Positions 12,275 through 25,853 of a DNA stretch of 64,000 nt are shown here, one piece after another. The DNA comes from Impatiens glandulifera (Eukaryota; Streptophyta; Magnoliopsida; Ericales; Balsaminaceae), in contig NC_061864.1 in NCBI RefSeq assembly GCF_907164915.1, forward strand, positions 5,229,389 to 5,293,388, read 5' to 3'. The position numbers and the translations under genes were made by a program. Numbering within the stretch: position 1 is the first letter of the stretch; every line of letters begins with the position of its first letter. The notes beneath the pieces were generated by a model that was not told the origin of the DNA, made no database searches, and saw nothing but the letters and a program-made list of their open reading frames with translations.

Positions 12275-15200
12275 ATGATGGAAAGAGTAAATTGGGATTT
12301 CATATCGGGTTACTGTTACATCTTTTGCCTATTTATTATATCATGTCAATCTGCAAATGCAAAAGAAGGTAAAGTAGTTTTACTACTATGTTTTATAAAT
12401 ATTGTGTTGAGACCTTCCCTACTTTGTTCATGTATACAAGTTTTAGGATTGGGGAAGAACATCTTTAATTAATTATTACAATCTACAGTAATCATGTCAA
12501 TATCTGAATTTAGAAATCTATGAAGGCCAAGAACACAGGAATGTACAAGGTTAGAACCAAGATACATCTAGGTCAACCATATGCACGTTTTCAGTAAAGA
12601 CTAGACTGAACATGTAGCAGTAGCATCAATACCAAAGAATACCATCTACAATAATCATGTCAATATCTGAATTTAGTAAAAGTCCTAATGTCTTGTTACT
12701 CAAAAAGCCCCAAATAACTTGGTTTTTTATAACCTATATCAAACGGGTTATTTGAAAATAACCCACTGTTTCAAATAATCTCAGATCAAACAAGGTCTTG
12801 ATACAAAGAGTAAACTTGGATCTAAAAAGTTATGTACATATATGAAACTATGCTTAGTCGAGTATTTCACTTTTCCTCTCTTTTGCTTATGAGTTAACAT
12901 GATCATTTTTCTTAACAGCCATCTCATGTGATGTCATGCAGGATTTCTTAGTATAGATTGTTGTGCTGAGTCAAATTTCACCGATCACAGAACAAATATA
13001 AGTTGGATAGAAGATTACTCTTGGTTTCCAGATCGATCCACTTGCCAAAAAATAATTACTTCCGAGAAAACTCAAAGACTCTGTGATAATTCTCGAGTTT
13101 TTACTTCAAGATACGGAAATATATGGTGTTATAGTCTCCCAACAGTAAAGAATCAGGTCTATATTATAAGGGGTACCTTTCTTCCTTGGAATCGGCAAGT
13201 GGCAGAAAGAGGCTCTTCCTTTGATATTCTCATAGGAGTTACATCCATAGCTAAGGTGGTGAATACTACAAAGGAGACAGAGGCAGAAGGAATATTCAGA
13301 GCTACCAGTGACAACACTAACTTCTGCTTAGTGAAGGAGCAAGGATATCCTTACATCTCAAAGCTTGAACTGCGGCCTTTGGATATAACACTTTATCTGA
13401 CTCCAGAATCATCCAGAGTTCTTAAATTGATACACAGAGTCAATGTGGGTAGTAGCACCACTGAGATCAGGTAGCTCACTCCATCCTGTTAAAATATATC
13501 AAACAAAACATATTTTTTTCCTTTAATGTTTCAAAAACAACCAAACTGGCATCATTGAATGGTTCAAGATCTACCCTCCTCTGATTAGGTTCAAACTGTA
13601 CAAGAACAGAAGACATTCACTAAACACGTCTATACTGTTCATCGTTAATTATTATTTATTATCAATTTCAGGTACCCGGACGATCCATATGATCGAATAT
13701 GGAGGGCAATGTCCAACACAAACCAGGCTGAGAAATGGGTATCATCTGTCATAATCAATATGGACAATGACATAAGAACAGCACCTCCTATACAAGTGTT
13801 ACAGACGGCTCAAGTTCATGAGGAAAATTTGGTGATACTGCATAATGATCTTGAAACTAAAAATCGTAGTTATGATCTGTACTTATACTTTCTTGAGCAC
13901 AATAAATCAATTCAAAAAGGGCAAAGGGTGTTCGATGTATACATAAACAATGAGAAAAGGCAGGAAATCGATATAAAAGCTGGGGGATCCAATTATAAAG
14001 CAGTTGTATTGCCTTTTACAGCAGATGGTTTTTTCAATTTGACGTTAACCAAGGCTTCCAGTGATTCTCCCTTTGGACCCATTCTGAATGCTTATGAGAT
14101 CTTGCAAGTTCGACCATTGTCTGAAGAGACTTTGAAAGAAGATGGTCAGTTTATGCTCTCCCACAAGTTTGACAAAATAAAAAGGAAATTTCAAGATTTT
14201 TTCTTTATTTTGAGATTGGTCTATTAGCTTGCCAATTAATCTCCAAATAATGGAATGAAAAAAGGCTACCTACAATCAAAAGATATTATTGTAATTAAAT
14301 CGTCATATTCTTTCTAACTTGCCCTCTCTGTGTATAGTGGAAGCCATATTGAAGGTGAAAAAAGAGTTACTCAAGAACAACAATGGGAATAATATTCTTA
14401 ATACTTGGAATGGAGACCCATGTCTTCCAGTGCCATGGAAGGGCCTTTCTTGTAATCAATCTGGTAATGATTCAACAATCACCAAGCTGTAAGTTATTCT
14501 TTTCCTTTCAACTTTCAGTAGATACAAGGCCTTGTTTTCTTGTACAATTCTCCAGAACCACTAATAAATCCAGATTTTCGGTACCTGTCAAACAGAGCCT
14601 TAGAAATATGTTCTGAAGTAATTCCAACACTTAATATTCAAAATGTCATCAGGCGGTATAGTTTATAAGCAACTCAACTCTCCTTTCTTTACCTGTAACG
14701 TTTCAGGAACCTTTCATTCAGTAAACTACAAGGACCACTTCCTCTTGCAATTGCTCAACTGATTAATCTGAAGGAGTTGTATGTCATCAATGTTTACTTT
14801 TATGTTGTTCTGCATTAAGGTTGTATAAGTTTGTTAATAACCATATTTTTAATCTCCACAATGCAGGAACTTGAGCAACAATGATTTCACTGGTGTCATT
14901 CAACCATTTCTATATTCCTCAATTACATCAGTGTACTCTTTCTCTCAAATCTGCAAATGAAATGCATTAGTATATACATCATGAATCTATCAATTAATAA
15001 ATCTTGTCTATCATATTTAGACTATTTGGAAGCAACTTTCAAATTTCATTTCTTCTTTTTCTTTTACTTTTACTTCTACATATATCAAAATCATTTATAA
15101 TAAAATGATATTTGGTAAAAATCACCAATTTTTAAATAAGGTAATTTTGCAATAATTTCACCTGTATGAATCATGGATACGAACTAGAGAAGCCTAACCA

Positions 15201-18200
15201 ATAGATGGAGCTTACTGATAATGGAAATTTGTTAGGGTGTAAATAAGTAAGATAGGGTCAAAACATTTTTGTGAACAAAAAGTAGATGGATAGGTATCAG
15301 AAGCCATAAGTTGAATCAATAGAATGAAATGAAAGATTCAGTTTTTTAATGTTTCCTCATCTACTTTCTTTGTGATTTCTCACCTTAGGCTTTGGACATT
15401 TCTGTCTTCAATCCTAACTCACCCTGACTTCCATTTGGTACATAACATAATTACCCACAACTGAAAAGGCAAATTACTCCAGATAACCAAAACAGTACAT
15501 GAAAACTGAGTGTAATAGGATTATAGGACTTGACCAGCAATTGAAAGGGCAAAAAATTTGAGAGCAATTAAAATAGTGCCCTCTCATGATTTATATACTC
15601 CATGCTTGCCAACTTACTTGCATGTCCAGACTTGGACATTATGATATAAAAATAAATTGGCTATTTAAGCTATCCTTTTTAATTTATTTATAAACACCTG
15701 ACTTCCTATGTTTTACCATATATTTCCTACAAGTCTGCTAGAATATCCATTTCACTAAATCACCCACATACTTATCCATACAGGAATCCAAAAGTACAAA
15801 GATTCCAGGAGAATACCAATTAAAACACCATTATTTGCATTGTACTTATAGTAGAGATAACTACCTTAATAAATGACATTATCTTAATCAATGTATCACA
15901 TTTCAAACCAATAACACATCTGGAGTATAACACCGACTCTAATCCTCATGAACTGATTGATCCATTATTTCCTTTACAGTGATGTCAGCAACAATAATAT
16001 CAATGGGGCAATACCAGAAACTTTTAAATCACTTCCATATGTGAAAACAATGTAAGTTCATATATCATTTTGGTATACTCTAGCAAGAACGTGCATTTCT
16101 ATTGATAGAAAAGTTGGAAAGAAGAAAAGATAGCTTTACTAAGTCTTTGCAGAATGTAATATTGAATTGGAATGTTTCTCCAGAAATGTGTGAAAGAATC
16201 ATTCCCATGGTAAAAAAAAGAACTATCAATACATACTCAAGGCTAAAATTAGTGTATAAAGCTCTGGCCCATTGGTGGGGGGACAGGAGAAACCTTCGTG
16301 TCAAAATGAAGACTAACTCTTTGGGTTTTCTTTGAACTACTATTTTTCAGAAATCGGTTATCTAAAGGTCAAGAACTATCCAAATCAGAAGAAACTGGAA
16401 CAAACGAGGTTGTGACAGAGAAAACATCTACTCCCCAATTCACCAAAGTATTAGTCATAGGAACAGTTGCTGGGGGATCTTTCACGCTCACTGCCCTTGT
16501 AATTATCTTTGCCTGCTGCTACAAAAGAAAACTTAAAGATGCTCGAGCTTTTGATGAAAAAGGATGCCAAATGACCAAGAGTAAGCAACCCAATCTCCAC
16601 GAGTCATCTAAATGATGGACAGATGATAAAAATATTTCAACTCTCACTCTCTCTTAAACTGCAGGTGTGATATTTTCCATACCCAGCATGGATGATTTTG
16701 TTCTGGAGCCAATACACATACGTAATTTCACTTTGGAGTACATAGAAATGGCCACTAAAAATTACAGCATTTTAGTAGGTGAAGGAGGTTTTGGATCCGT
16801 TTTTCGTGGAGCTCTTCTTGATGGTCAAGAAGTGGCAGTAAAAGTCCGGTCAGACACATCAGCACAGGGAACTCGTGAATTCAACAATGAGGTAGAATTT
16901 CAGGCACTTCCTAACATATATATTATGCAATAAAAAAAAGAAGAGGATGTTCAAATCACAGTATAGCGTAAAATGTAGTTGATCCAAGCTGAAGTTGTAG
17001 TTCCCTACTTCATATGATGGTTCAGGGCTGATGGGTGCTGATATCTCAACATTTCATAAACTTAGTTGACAAAATGCATGTTATGTGCTACTTCTCTACA
17101 AGGATAAAGAAACAGAGAGCTTAATTTCCCTTATGACATATAGTCTGTCACTTCCATGAACTTGTCTACAAGGATAAAGACTCAGCTGGCTTATAATTAT
17201 CCACTGTTCATTACCTTGGGTGAATAATTTCAGTTTTTTACACAAAAGTCATAACTACACTAGAACTATTTTCATGACGATATTTCATGGAAGAAAATAT
17301 ATCACCATGATTTGCCACATAAAGAAATTAACATATTTACCACTGTATGGTACAGCTAGAGCTTCTCTCATCTATACAACATGAAAATTTGGTGCCCCTC
17401 CTTGGATATTGCTGTGAAAAAGACCAGCAAATACTTGTTTATCCCTTCATGTCCAATGGCTCGCTACAAGATCGTCTCTATGGTATAATATATACCTTCA
17501 TATTCAATCTAATCGGTGTATTCTTTAAGCTGCTCTAAATTATTCAAAATCTCTATTAACTCTATAACAGGTGAAGCAGCAAAAAGAAGGACATTGGATT
17601 GGCCAACCAGGCTTTCGATTGCCCTTGGCGCTGCTCAAGGTGAGCCAATAATTGACCTCCATCTTAGTCATGAAGCATTTTTATAAGAAAAATCTTGGAT
17701 AAATAAAACATGGAGAAACAACAAAGCTACAGATATCTTTGTGGAAATAGGAAATAAAATACAACCAGTTAAAATATGTTTAATTGCCTACAAGGAGGAA
17801 AAAATATTGACTACACTTTTCACATAGGAATGCCTAATATAGGTAAATAACAGGTAGAAATAATTTCCTAGAAATTGCTTGACTTGGAAATAGTCATTGG
17901 TTAGATGATCTTCTACTTATTTCAAATAAAAGTCTCACACATAACAATAAGAACAATATTACCAGATTTTGTAAATTGACTTATAGCATTCACATAAATT
18001 AGCATCTGAGACCATTGGGTTTCCCCAAAACACATATGAGACCATTTGATGACACAATACGTTGATTCCAAATGATCCAGGAAAACCACAAAAGCGATTA
18101 TATAGAAGTATCAACCAAGGACATTCCTCTGCATACACAATTTGAGAACACTTCAAAAATCTATTGTATGTTTGCTAAATATAGAGATGATTAAATGTGA

Positions 18201-19507
18201 AAACATCAAGCTAACATAAACACAAATCGGTTATTGTGCACAGCTAGTGAGTTTGTGCAACAAATTAATGGCTTAATAACTCGTACATGCTTGGGCATAC
18301 TTATTCAAGATTTGGTTGCTTAGTGATTAACGGTGGGGATTGGAATAGGAATAGAAAAAATAATAATAGGTATTCCACTAATTTCTTTCATCAACTTTCT
18401 TTTGCAGGTTTGACCTATCTTCACACATTTGCTCGACGTTCTCTCATACATAGGGACATAAAATCAAGTAACATACTGCTGGATCAAAGCATGTCTGCCA
18501 AGGTGGCAGATTTTGGCTTTTCAAAATATGCCCCTCAAGAAGGCGATAGCGGTGCATCCCTAGAAGTTAGGGGGACAGCGGGATACTTGGATCCTGAGTA
18601 AGTAAAAATTCAGTTTTGTCCATCTTCTAAGATGGACAATACATGCTATAAAGCATTAAAACAGAACTAGAACTTCGTGTTACTGAAAAGAGTCTCCTAT
18701 CCATTTTCAGGTACTACTCAACCCAGCATTTGACAGCAAAAAGTGATGTCTTCAGTTATGGAGTTGTACTGCTTGAAATAATTAGTGGAAGAGAACCTTT
18801 AAATATCCACCGTTCACGTAATGAGTGGAGCTTGGTTGAATGGGTAAGGGAGCTAGCTATATATGTTCATTTCTTTCTCTTAGTTATTAATTTAGAATTG
18901 AATTCCAGACCTTGACCAGAGTTTTCTGTTCAAACATCAGTCTATCATAAAAACTAGTCACCATTCATCACCATAGCGGGATTCTTAGTTTGTAACAAAG
19001 CCTAAAATTCCTGATAAAACATACTTTGTTGCTAGAATTACATAACTTTGGACAAATAGAAGGTCTTCTAACAAATTAAGCTCGTAAATGGAACTAAACC
19101 ATCACCATTCCTATCCTTAAGTTCTATTTATATGCGCATGTTTTCTAATAACACATCTACAATCCTGGCAGGCTAAACAAAACATAAGGAATTCAAGAAT
19201 TGAAGAGATTGTGGATCCAAGTATAAAGGGAGGTTACCATTCCGAAGCAATGTGGAGAGTGGTGGAGGTTGCATTGGCATGCATTGAGCCCTATTCTGCT
19301 TACCGACCATGCATGGCGGACGTCGTTCGCGAACTTGAAGACGCTTTGATCATAGAAAACAACGCATCTGAATACATGAAGTCTATATCTAGCTTTGGAG
19401 GTTCAAATCGGTTTTCTATGGAAAGAACAAATGCACTTCAGCAAATTGCAGGTCCCTCTGAAATATCATCTGTTGCTATTCAACCTACACCACCACAGCC
19501 AAGGTAA
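12275..19507 (+). CDS. SYMRK: Symbiosis receptor-like kinase (SYMRK/DMI2/NORK)
   Basis: Fourteen exons: 12275..12368, 12942..13470, 13672..14144, 14338..14488, 14707..14778, 14867..14932, 15980..16051, 16351..16580, 16665..16891, 17356..17482, 17571..17639, 18408..18597, 18711..18843 and 19172..19507. Together they give 922 aa, like legume SYMRK. Order: signal peptide (1-30), malectin-like region starting [15 protein letters not shown], the cleavage-linked GDPC motif (391-394), LRRs (about 416-486), one membrane helix (519-541) and a kinase. The kinase has GEGGFGSV (601-608), Lys622 in [12 protein letters not shown] (Asp720) and DFG (738-740), so it should be active. SYMRK works with LysM receptors at the plasma membrane to start common symbiosis (calcium) signalling for mycorrhiza and nodulation. 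Full-length extracellular architecture with three LRRs is the eudicot form. Start: the first of two adjacent ATGs. No break was seen. Confidence 0.95.
12479..12678 (+). repeat. Short direct repeat pair in SYMRK intron 1
   Basis: A segment of about 33 bp containing AATCATGTCAATATCTGAAT occurs at about 12480-12513 and again at about 12646-12678, with one mismatch. It flanks about 130 bp of unrelated sequence. It may mark a local duplication; no function is suggested. Confidence 0.7.
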
Positions 19508-19870
19508 GTGATAGCGGAGTTGAAAGTCTCTAAGAAGGATCAGTAGTAACTGACCTGATCTGATCTGATCTGATCGGAAAAGAAATTGGTGAAGCAGCTC
19601 TTCAGATTGAAGCCTAGGGATCAAATGATGAAGCCGATTCACATTCCCCGCTCTCATTTTGCAACTCCTTACTTTTTTTTTTGTTCTAAAAGGATCGTTC
19701 AGACTTTTTCAGTTTATTCAACTAAAATAAATATGTTTATGTTTATGTTTACTTATTAATATTTTGTAATTTTTCTTGACCTTTAATTTTTGGATTTAGG
19801 GTATAGATTTTTGAATTTTAAATTTTGGCATTTGGGTTTAAAATTTTGAGTTTAGTATTATAATAAAATA

Positions 19871-19924
<54 letters not shown>

Positions 19925-19964
19925 TGGGATTGAAAAAAATATAGATATTAAAAGTATATATCGA

Positions 19965-20515
19965 AAATACCGTACGATAAAATATCGAAAATATCGATTT
20001 TTAAAGTATACCAAAAAAAAGGTAAGATATGATACCGATACCGAAATTATCGGTACGGTAAAGGTATGAGATTTTTAAAATTTTAGTATATCGAGATATA
20101 CCGAAATAGTAATTATAAGTTAAATATATATATATATATAACACTTATAAGGAAATAATTAAATAAATTTGATATTAATTTAATTATAAAAATATAATTT
20201 TTGAATAGTATCAAAATATAATTATACTAAAATATTATTTTATATATGTCTCTCTACCTTATCGATGAGATTGATTTTTTTTAAGTTAATATGTTTTTTA
20301 GGCATCAAAGGTATAATAGCGATACCGAACCGAAATTATGATATACCGAAATCAAGGTAAGGTAATGTATGGATTTTTTGTATACCGAAATTAAGGTATA
20401 TCGAAATCAAGGTATACCGAAATTAAGGTAAGATAAAGATATGCATATTTTGTATACCGAAATTTTAGGTAAAGTATAAAGTATGGATAAAATATTAAGG
20501 TATACCGACCCACTC
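19965..20515. repeat. Degenerate TACCGAAAT / AAGGTA repeat block
   Basis: Variants of TATACCGAAAT and of AAGGTA(A/T)A recur more than ten times, with near-palindromic forms such as ACCGAAATTATCGGT at 20041-20056. Such subterminal motif clusters are common in non-autonomous plant DNA transposons, but no ends or target duplication could be fixed, so the class is unknown. Confidence 0.6.
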
Positions 20516-20799
20516 TTATATATATCCTTACTCATATTTTGCTTAATGAGTTAAATAAATTAACATACCCTAAGTCATTTTCCAACTATTTTCGAAATAA
20601 ATAAGAGAGACCCTAATACTAACCGCTTATAGACTATTCAACAGGTTAAATATTAAATTTATTTAAAATTTAAAATTTTATTTTATTCAAAAAATGATCA
20701 ATTTATATTCAAAATGTTGAAAATTGTTTGAACAGAACAACAAAATTATGACATGAAGAGAAAATAAATATAAATAAAAAATGTTACTTAATAGGTTAT

Positions 20800-21240
20800 T
20801 GAGTTTGTAAGTCTTCGAGAAAAACGATTAACTCATCGGCGGACTCTACCAGCTTTTCAAAATGAATCTCAAAAAAACATCATAATAATAGTATTATGAA
20901 TTATACGAATTGAACAACTGCGATAATTGAAAATTCGACGATTTCTCTTCAACCAGATAGTCCACCAACAAGTAAATGAGATGGTAACCCAATTATGTAG
21001 GTCTGCCATATTAAATGCATCAATCCAAATTTCCTAAAACTATCCAAAGATTTAGGCATCATCCAATAAATTTAAATTTAAGTGATCCTCTAAAAGACTT
21101 CAGATACTAGTTACCCCTCGAAAATGTAAAAGTAAGTAAGTTGTCGATTCAACTTTCTCGTGACACATACGACTAACCATAATATATTTTTTTTTCATGC
21201 ACATATCATCCATAAGACACCGTAAATAACTCTTCATCCA
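20800..21240 (-). pseudogene. Decayed LINE reverse transcriptase C-terminal (zf-RVT) fragment
   Basis: Read on the minus strand, the segment encodes RMCHEKVESTTYLLLHF, resembling the Cys-His zf-RVT motif at the end of plant LINE polymerases. Further on comes CWWTIWLKRNRRIFNYR, resembling the conserved tail of the same proteins. Stops and frame changes lie between them, and the rest of the ORF is missing. This is an old truncated copy, probably unrelated to the flanking genes. Identification rests on motif resemblance only. Confidence 0.55.
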
Positions 21241-21996
21241 AAGAATTTAAATTTTTATTGTTGGTATTGTTTATAATATTGTAAAATTTATCACACTAAA
21301 GTAATTTAAGTGGTAAGAACGATTCTAAAATATAAATTGTCACATATTCGATTCTCACTTAAAATATTTTAAATGAAAAGACAGATAATGGAGATTTCAT
21401 ATTAACTTTCTATAATAATAATAATAATCCTCAATTTTAAAAAAGACTTTATAAATTTCAAGTATTATTTTAAAAATTGATATGAATAAACCAATCCAAT
21501 TGACTAAGAATATAAAAAACATGTTCTAAATGTTTTTAAATATATTATGTTTACATTGTTTTGGATATTTAAAAATAACAATTTAAATGTTAGATGTACT
21601 GTTTTTATAATTAAATATTATTTTAATAAACAAATATAAAATTACAATATATGATTTTTTTTTCAATGTATTCATTTATTTTGAAAACTCATTTAAATAT
21701 AGGTTTGATTTCCACATCAATTAAGTAAGAAAAAAAATCAAACAAATATAAAAAAAGTACAAAATTTCCAAAATAATTGAATTGCAATTAATTTTCAAAT
21801 ATTAAAATTGAGTTTAAAATAAATAAAAAATTAAAATTCCGTGTAATCCACTAATCCCCACTGAAGCAGTTGTGGCCGTTGGAAGTCCAGAAAAAATAAA
21901 AAGAAATTCTGCAACCACCAAAAACTCACCCAAAACCAGAGGGTGGTAAGTGCTTAGACGAAGATAGGGTCAGAACTATGATCCAATTCAATTCCT

Positions 21997-22064
21997 CAGA
22001 GAGAGAGAGAGACTAAAGAGGAAGAAGAGATAGATAGAGAAAGAGATAGAGAGAAAGAGGAGAG
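21997..22064 (+). promoter_or_regulatory. GA-rich leader of the SHMT gene
   Basis: An almost pure purine stretch of GAGAGA and GATAGA units runs up to the ATG at 22065. GA-rich leaders and core promoters are common in strongly expressed plant genes. The transcription start is not visible, so whether this is promoter or 5' UTR is open. Confidence 0.6.
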
Positions 22065-25000
22065 ATGGCAATGTCAATGGCGATGGTGTTTCGCCGCCTC
22101 AGTTCTTCTGTAGACAAGCCAGTCAAGAGTATCTTCAACGGCGGTCCCTTCTATTACATGGTCCGATTTCTACTTCTACTTCTACTTCACTTCAATATCA
22201 TTCTTCTGATTTTCTTTTATCTCTTCAATTCCTGCAGTCTTCTCTACCTAGCCAAGATGTTTACGAGAAATCAGGCGTCACAGTTAAGCCTCATCAACTT
22301 CTACTCTTAACCTTAATTTTCATTCAGTATCGTCTTTTCTCACATGTCGTGAGTTCTATTCTATGTCCAGTGGCCAAAGCAATTGAACTCTCCACTCGAG
22401 GTCGTCGATCCAGAGATTGCCAATATTATCGAGCTTGAAAAGGCCAGACAGTGGAAGGTTTTCTTTAATCATTTTTTAATCAGTTTTAATGTTTTCGTTG
22501 ATCCTCATTGGGATCATTTCTTCACAAATGGATATGAATTAACTAAGCATGACCTAGCTAGTTATTCATTTTGCTTTATCTTATTGCTAATGGTAGTTTA
22601 CTTTGTCTTGTTCTCATCAAGGGGCTCGAACTTATACCTTCAGAAAATTTCACATCTTTGTCTGTGATGCAAGCGGTTGGATCTATAATGACTAATAAAT
22701 ACAGTGAGGGTTACCCAGGTGCTAGATATTATGGAGGAAATGAGTATGTATTTTCTGCTTCATTCTATACGCTTATTTGGAAAGTAGGATTTATAGAAAC
22801 TTTTTTGCTTGTATATCGATTCTGGATGGATTAGATTAAACTTTTTGCTGGATCTTGATCCACAAGTTTGTATTACAATGTTTTCAGTTTTATTTTCATT
22901 TGTATAAAACAGTTGGATTTTGCTTCATCTACTCTTAGTTTCAAATATAGTAAAAGAATATGCACAATGATGTCTTGTCTTTCAGGTACATTGATATGGC
23001 AGAAACTTTGTGCCAGAAGCGAGCTCTGGAAGCATTTCGACTGGATCCATCTAAATGGGGAGGTAATAAATTATGTTCTAACTTAGCTCAATGCGGGTCA
23101 GTTATATATATATTACTGAAATTGTTTTTTTTTTTCATGCAATCTCACATTTAGAGGTTTTAGGGAACCAATTAGAACATGGTTTCGTGTGATTCCTTCT
23201 TGCATCTTCTGCAACAATTCCACAACATAGAAAAAAAAATGAGGAATTCTTATTTGCTTTTTGTGATCATGCAGTAAACGTGCAGTCTCTGTCTGGGTCA
23301 CCGGCTAATTTCCAAGTTTACACAGCATTGTTAAAAGCTCATGACAGAATCATGGCTCTTGATCTTCCTCATGGTGGCCATCTTTCTCATGGATATCAGG
23401 TGTTTCCATCTTCCTTATTAGTCAGATATACCAACATCTTCCAAAATGAAACCAAATGCATGTGAAGAGATTTAGCTGTAGCTGTTAGACATACCACAGA
23501 CTGCAGCAGGAGCGATCACTAAGCAATTTATTTGATTTCTTTAATTTGACAAATAAAGGCATTAACTTCCTTTCATTTAAAAAAAAAATAGATAATTTAT
23601 CCTATTACTAGATTGGACAACTTACCCATACCAGGACCCCAATCACCATACAGTGAGATTAGACCGAATTACTAAATATCCTATGTAGTTGAGGTGAAGA
23701 AATTAGGACTTGACTTGTAAAGATGTGAGTGACCAAACACAATGTATGCCTTTATTCTACCTATGGAATCCATCAAATTGATTAACTTTCATTAATATGT
23801 TTCTATTTATGGTGCGAGCTAAAAAATATGTATTTGGTTGTTTTCAATATCTTACTCATTGTTGCCTTTCTCTTGTGAGCAGACTGACACAAAAAAGATA
23901 TCTGCAGTATCCATATTCTTTGAGACAATGCCCTACAGACTGGATGAGACCACTGGATATATAGATTATGACCAGGTAGCCATTTGCTTTTCCAGATTCT
24001 TGAATGTCCACTTCTCGGTTTCTCCTATTCTGTACATTCATTGTAGATACTTGGAACTAATGAAAAAAAATTCTGGTATAAGATATGAATTGTAATTTTA
24101 AAGTGAATAGGTGCATTTCTTTTAATATCAGCTAAAACTGAAAGAGTTCCCTTATCGAATGGCAGTTGGAAAAAAGTGCTACCCTGTTCAGACCGAAACT
24201 CATAGTTGCTGGTGCTAGTGCATATGCACGTCTTTATGACTATGCACGCATTCGCAAGGTAAACTGCTTTGAGGATTTAATATATGTTTCAACTTATTAA
24301 ACTATGAACTCGAGATTAAAGATCTTGTTAATTTTTACCACAGGTGTGCGACAAGCAGAAAGCTATTCTGTTGGCTGACATGGCACACATCAGTGGGTTA
24401 GTTGCGGCTGGTGTGGTTCCATCACCATTTGAGTATGCTGATATTGTGACCACAACAACTCACAAATCACTCCGTGGGCCACGTGGAGCCATGATTTTCT
24501 TCAGGAAGGGAGTGAAAGAGATTAACAAGCAAGGACAAGAGGTATGCTTTCTATATCTGATTTCCACCCTTTGTTTACACAAAAACAAATTCTGTCTAAA
24601 TTTTGTTTTCAAATGTTTCTGTATTTGATAAGAAACATAATAAGTGTTTCCAAATGGTCTATTTCACTGTAAAGGAGCAATAATCAATGTTATTTCGGTA
24701 TCTTGTTGAAGGTCTTGTATGACTATGAGGATAAAATCAACCAAGCTGTCTTTCCTGGACTTCAAGGTGGTCCACATAACCATACTATCACTGGCTTGGC
24801 AGTTGCATTGAAGCAGGTTTGATTTTGAAGTAAAACTATTGTTTAATACTTCCAATATCTAGATGAATTAAATAGTTCACTCTTAAATGGTTCTCTCCTT
24901 TAAAATTTAGCTTTGCTTTATACAGGCAACAACTCCAGAATACAAAGCATATCAAGACCAAGTGCTCAGTAACTGCTCAAGGTTTGCTCAGGTATGATTG

Positions 25001-25853
25001 ATTGATTCTAAGCTATTAGAAACATCATGGTAAACCGGTTAAATTCTATTCATATATGTAATCTCACGTGTAGTAACTTTGCAGACTTTAATGGGGAGTG
25101 GATATGAACTTGTCTCTGGTGGGACTGATAACCACTTAGTTTTGGTGAACCTTAAAAACAAGGTAAGGAGATAAATATTGGCATTTCATTTTAAAAAAAG
25201 AAGGTAATTGATATTGAGAAATATGCTTCAAACAGGGTATTGATGGTTCTAGAGTAGAAAAGGTGTTGGAAGCTGTTCATATTGCAGCCAACAAGAACAC
25301 TGTCCCTGGAGATGTGTCTGCCATGGTTCCTGGTGGCATCAGGATGGGTAAATATTACTCACTTTTTCTTTCTAAAGATACAGATCGTGTTACTTTTCCA
25401 AATGAACATTGCATCATGGTCACAATCACTATCTAGATTTTTCTCGTGTTTATATTTTAGTCAAGCTAGTAAAATGATTGAATACTATATCAGGGACACC
25501 TGCTCTAACTTCAAGGGGATTTGTGGAGGAGGATTTTGCTAAAGTTGCAGAATTCTTTGATTCTGCAGTAAAATTGGCTTTGAAGATCAAATCCGAAACT
25601 AAAGGTTATATTTTTTTTACTCTAAATGACTCTCTAGTGTCTTAAGTCTTAACATCAACAGACAACAACAATAGGTGGATTGAATTATTTTTTTGATGGA
25701 GCAGGAACAAAGTTGAAAGACTTCTTGGCAACATTGCAGTCAAGTTCTTCAATCCAATCTGAGATTTCTAAGCTCAAACATGATGTGGAAGAGTACGCAA
25801 AACAATTCCCAACAATTGGTTTCGAGAAGGAAACCATGAAATACAAAAATTGA
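22065..25853 (+). CDS. SHM1: Serine hydroxymethyltransferase, mitochondrial type
   Basis: Fifteen exons, 22065..22160, 22238..22282, 22371..22457, 22622..22743, 22986..23062, 23275..23399, 23883..23975, 24166..24258, 24344..24541, 24712..24816, 24926..24991, 25085..25162, 25236..25347, 25494..25604 and 25705..25853, join in frame to 518 aa. The enzyme is PLP-dependent and interconverts serine and glycine with tetrahydrofolate. In mitochondria it works with glycine decarboxylase in photorespiration. The first 30 residues ([15 protein letters not shown]...) form an Arg/Ser-rich presequence like that of Arabidopsis SHM1. The PLP lysine lies in [11 protein letters not shown] (Lys287). Other hallmarks are [27 protein letters not shown] and the tail [11 protein letters not shown]. 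All appear intact. SHM2 is a possible alternative name; the SHM1-like assignment rests on the N-terminus and overall match. Confidence 0.96.

Larger units (their letters stand above)
19508..21996. other. Spacer between SYMRK and SHMT
   Basis: The SYMRK 3' region includes a CTGAT pentanucleotide run (19556-19577). The rest is AT-rich with a (TA)n tract at 19877-19922, a TACCGAAAT-type repeat block at 19965-20515 and a decayed LINE at 20800-21240, listed separately. No intact gene was seen. Confidence 0.6.

Noticed and set aside
16102..16335. Open frame in SYMRK intron 7
   Set aside because: It has no similarity to the receptor or another family, and the flanking exons join in frame without it.
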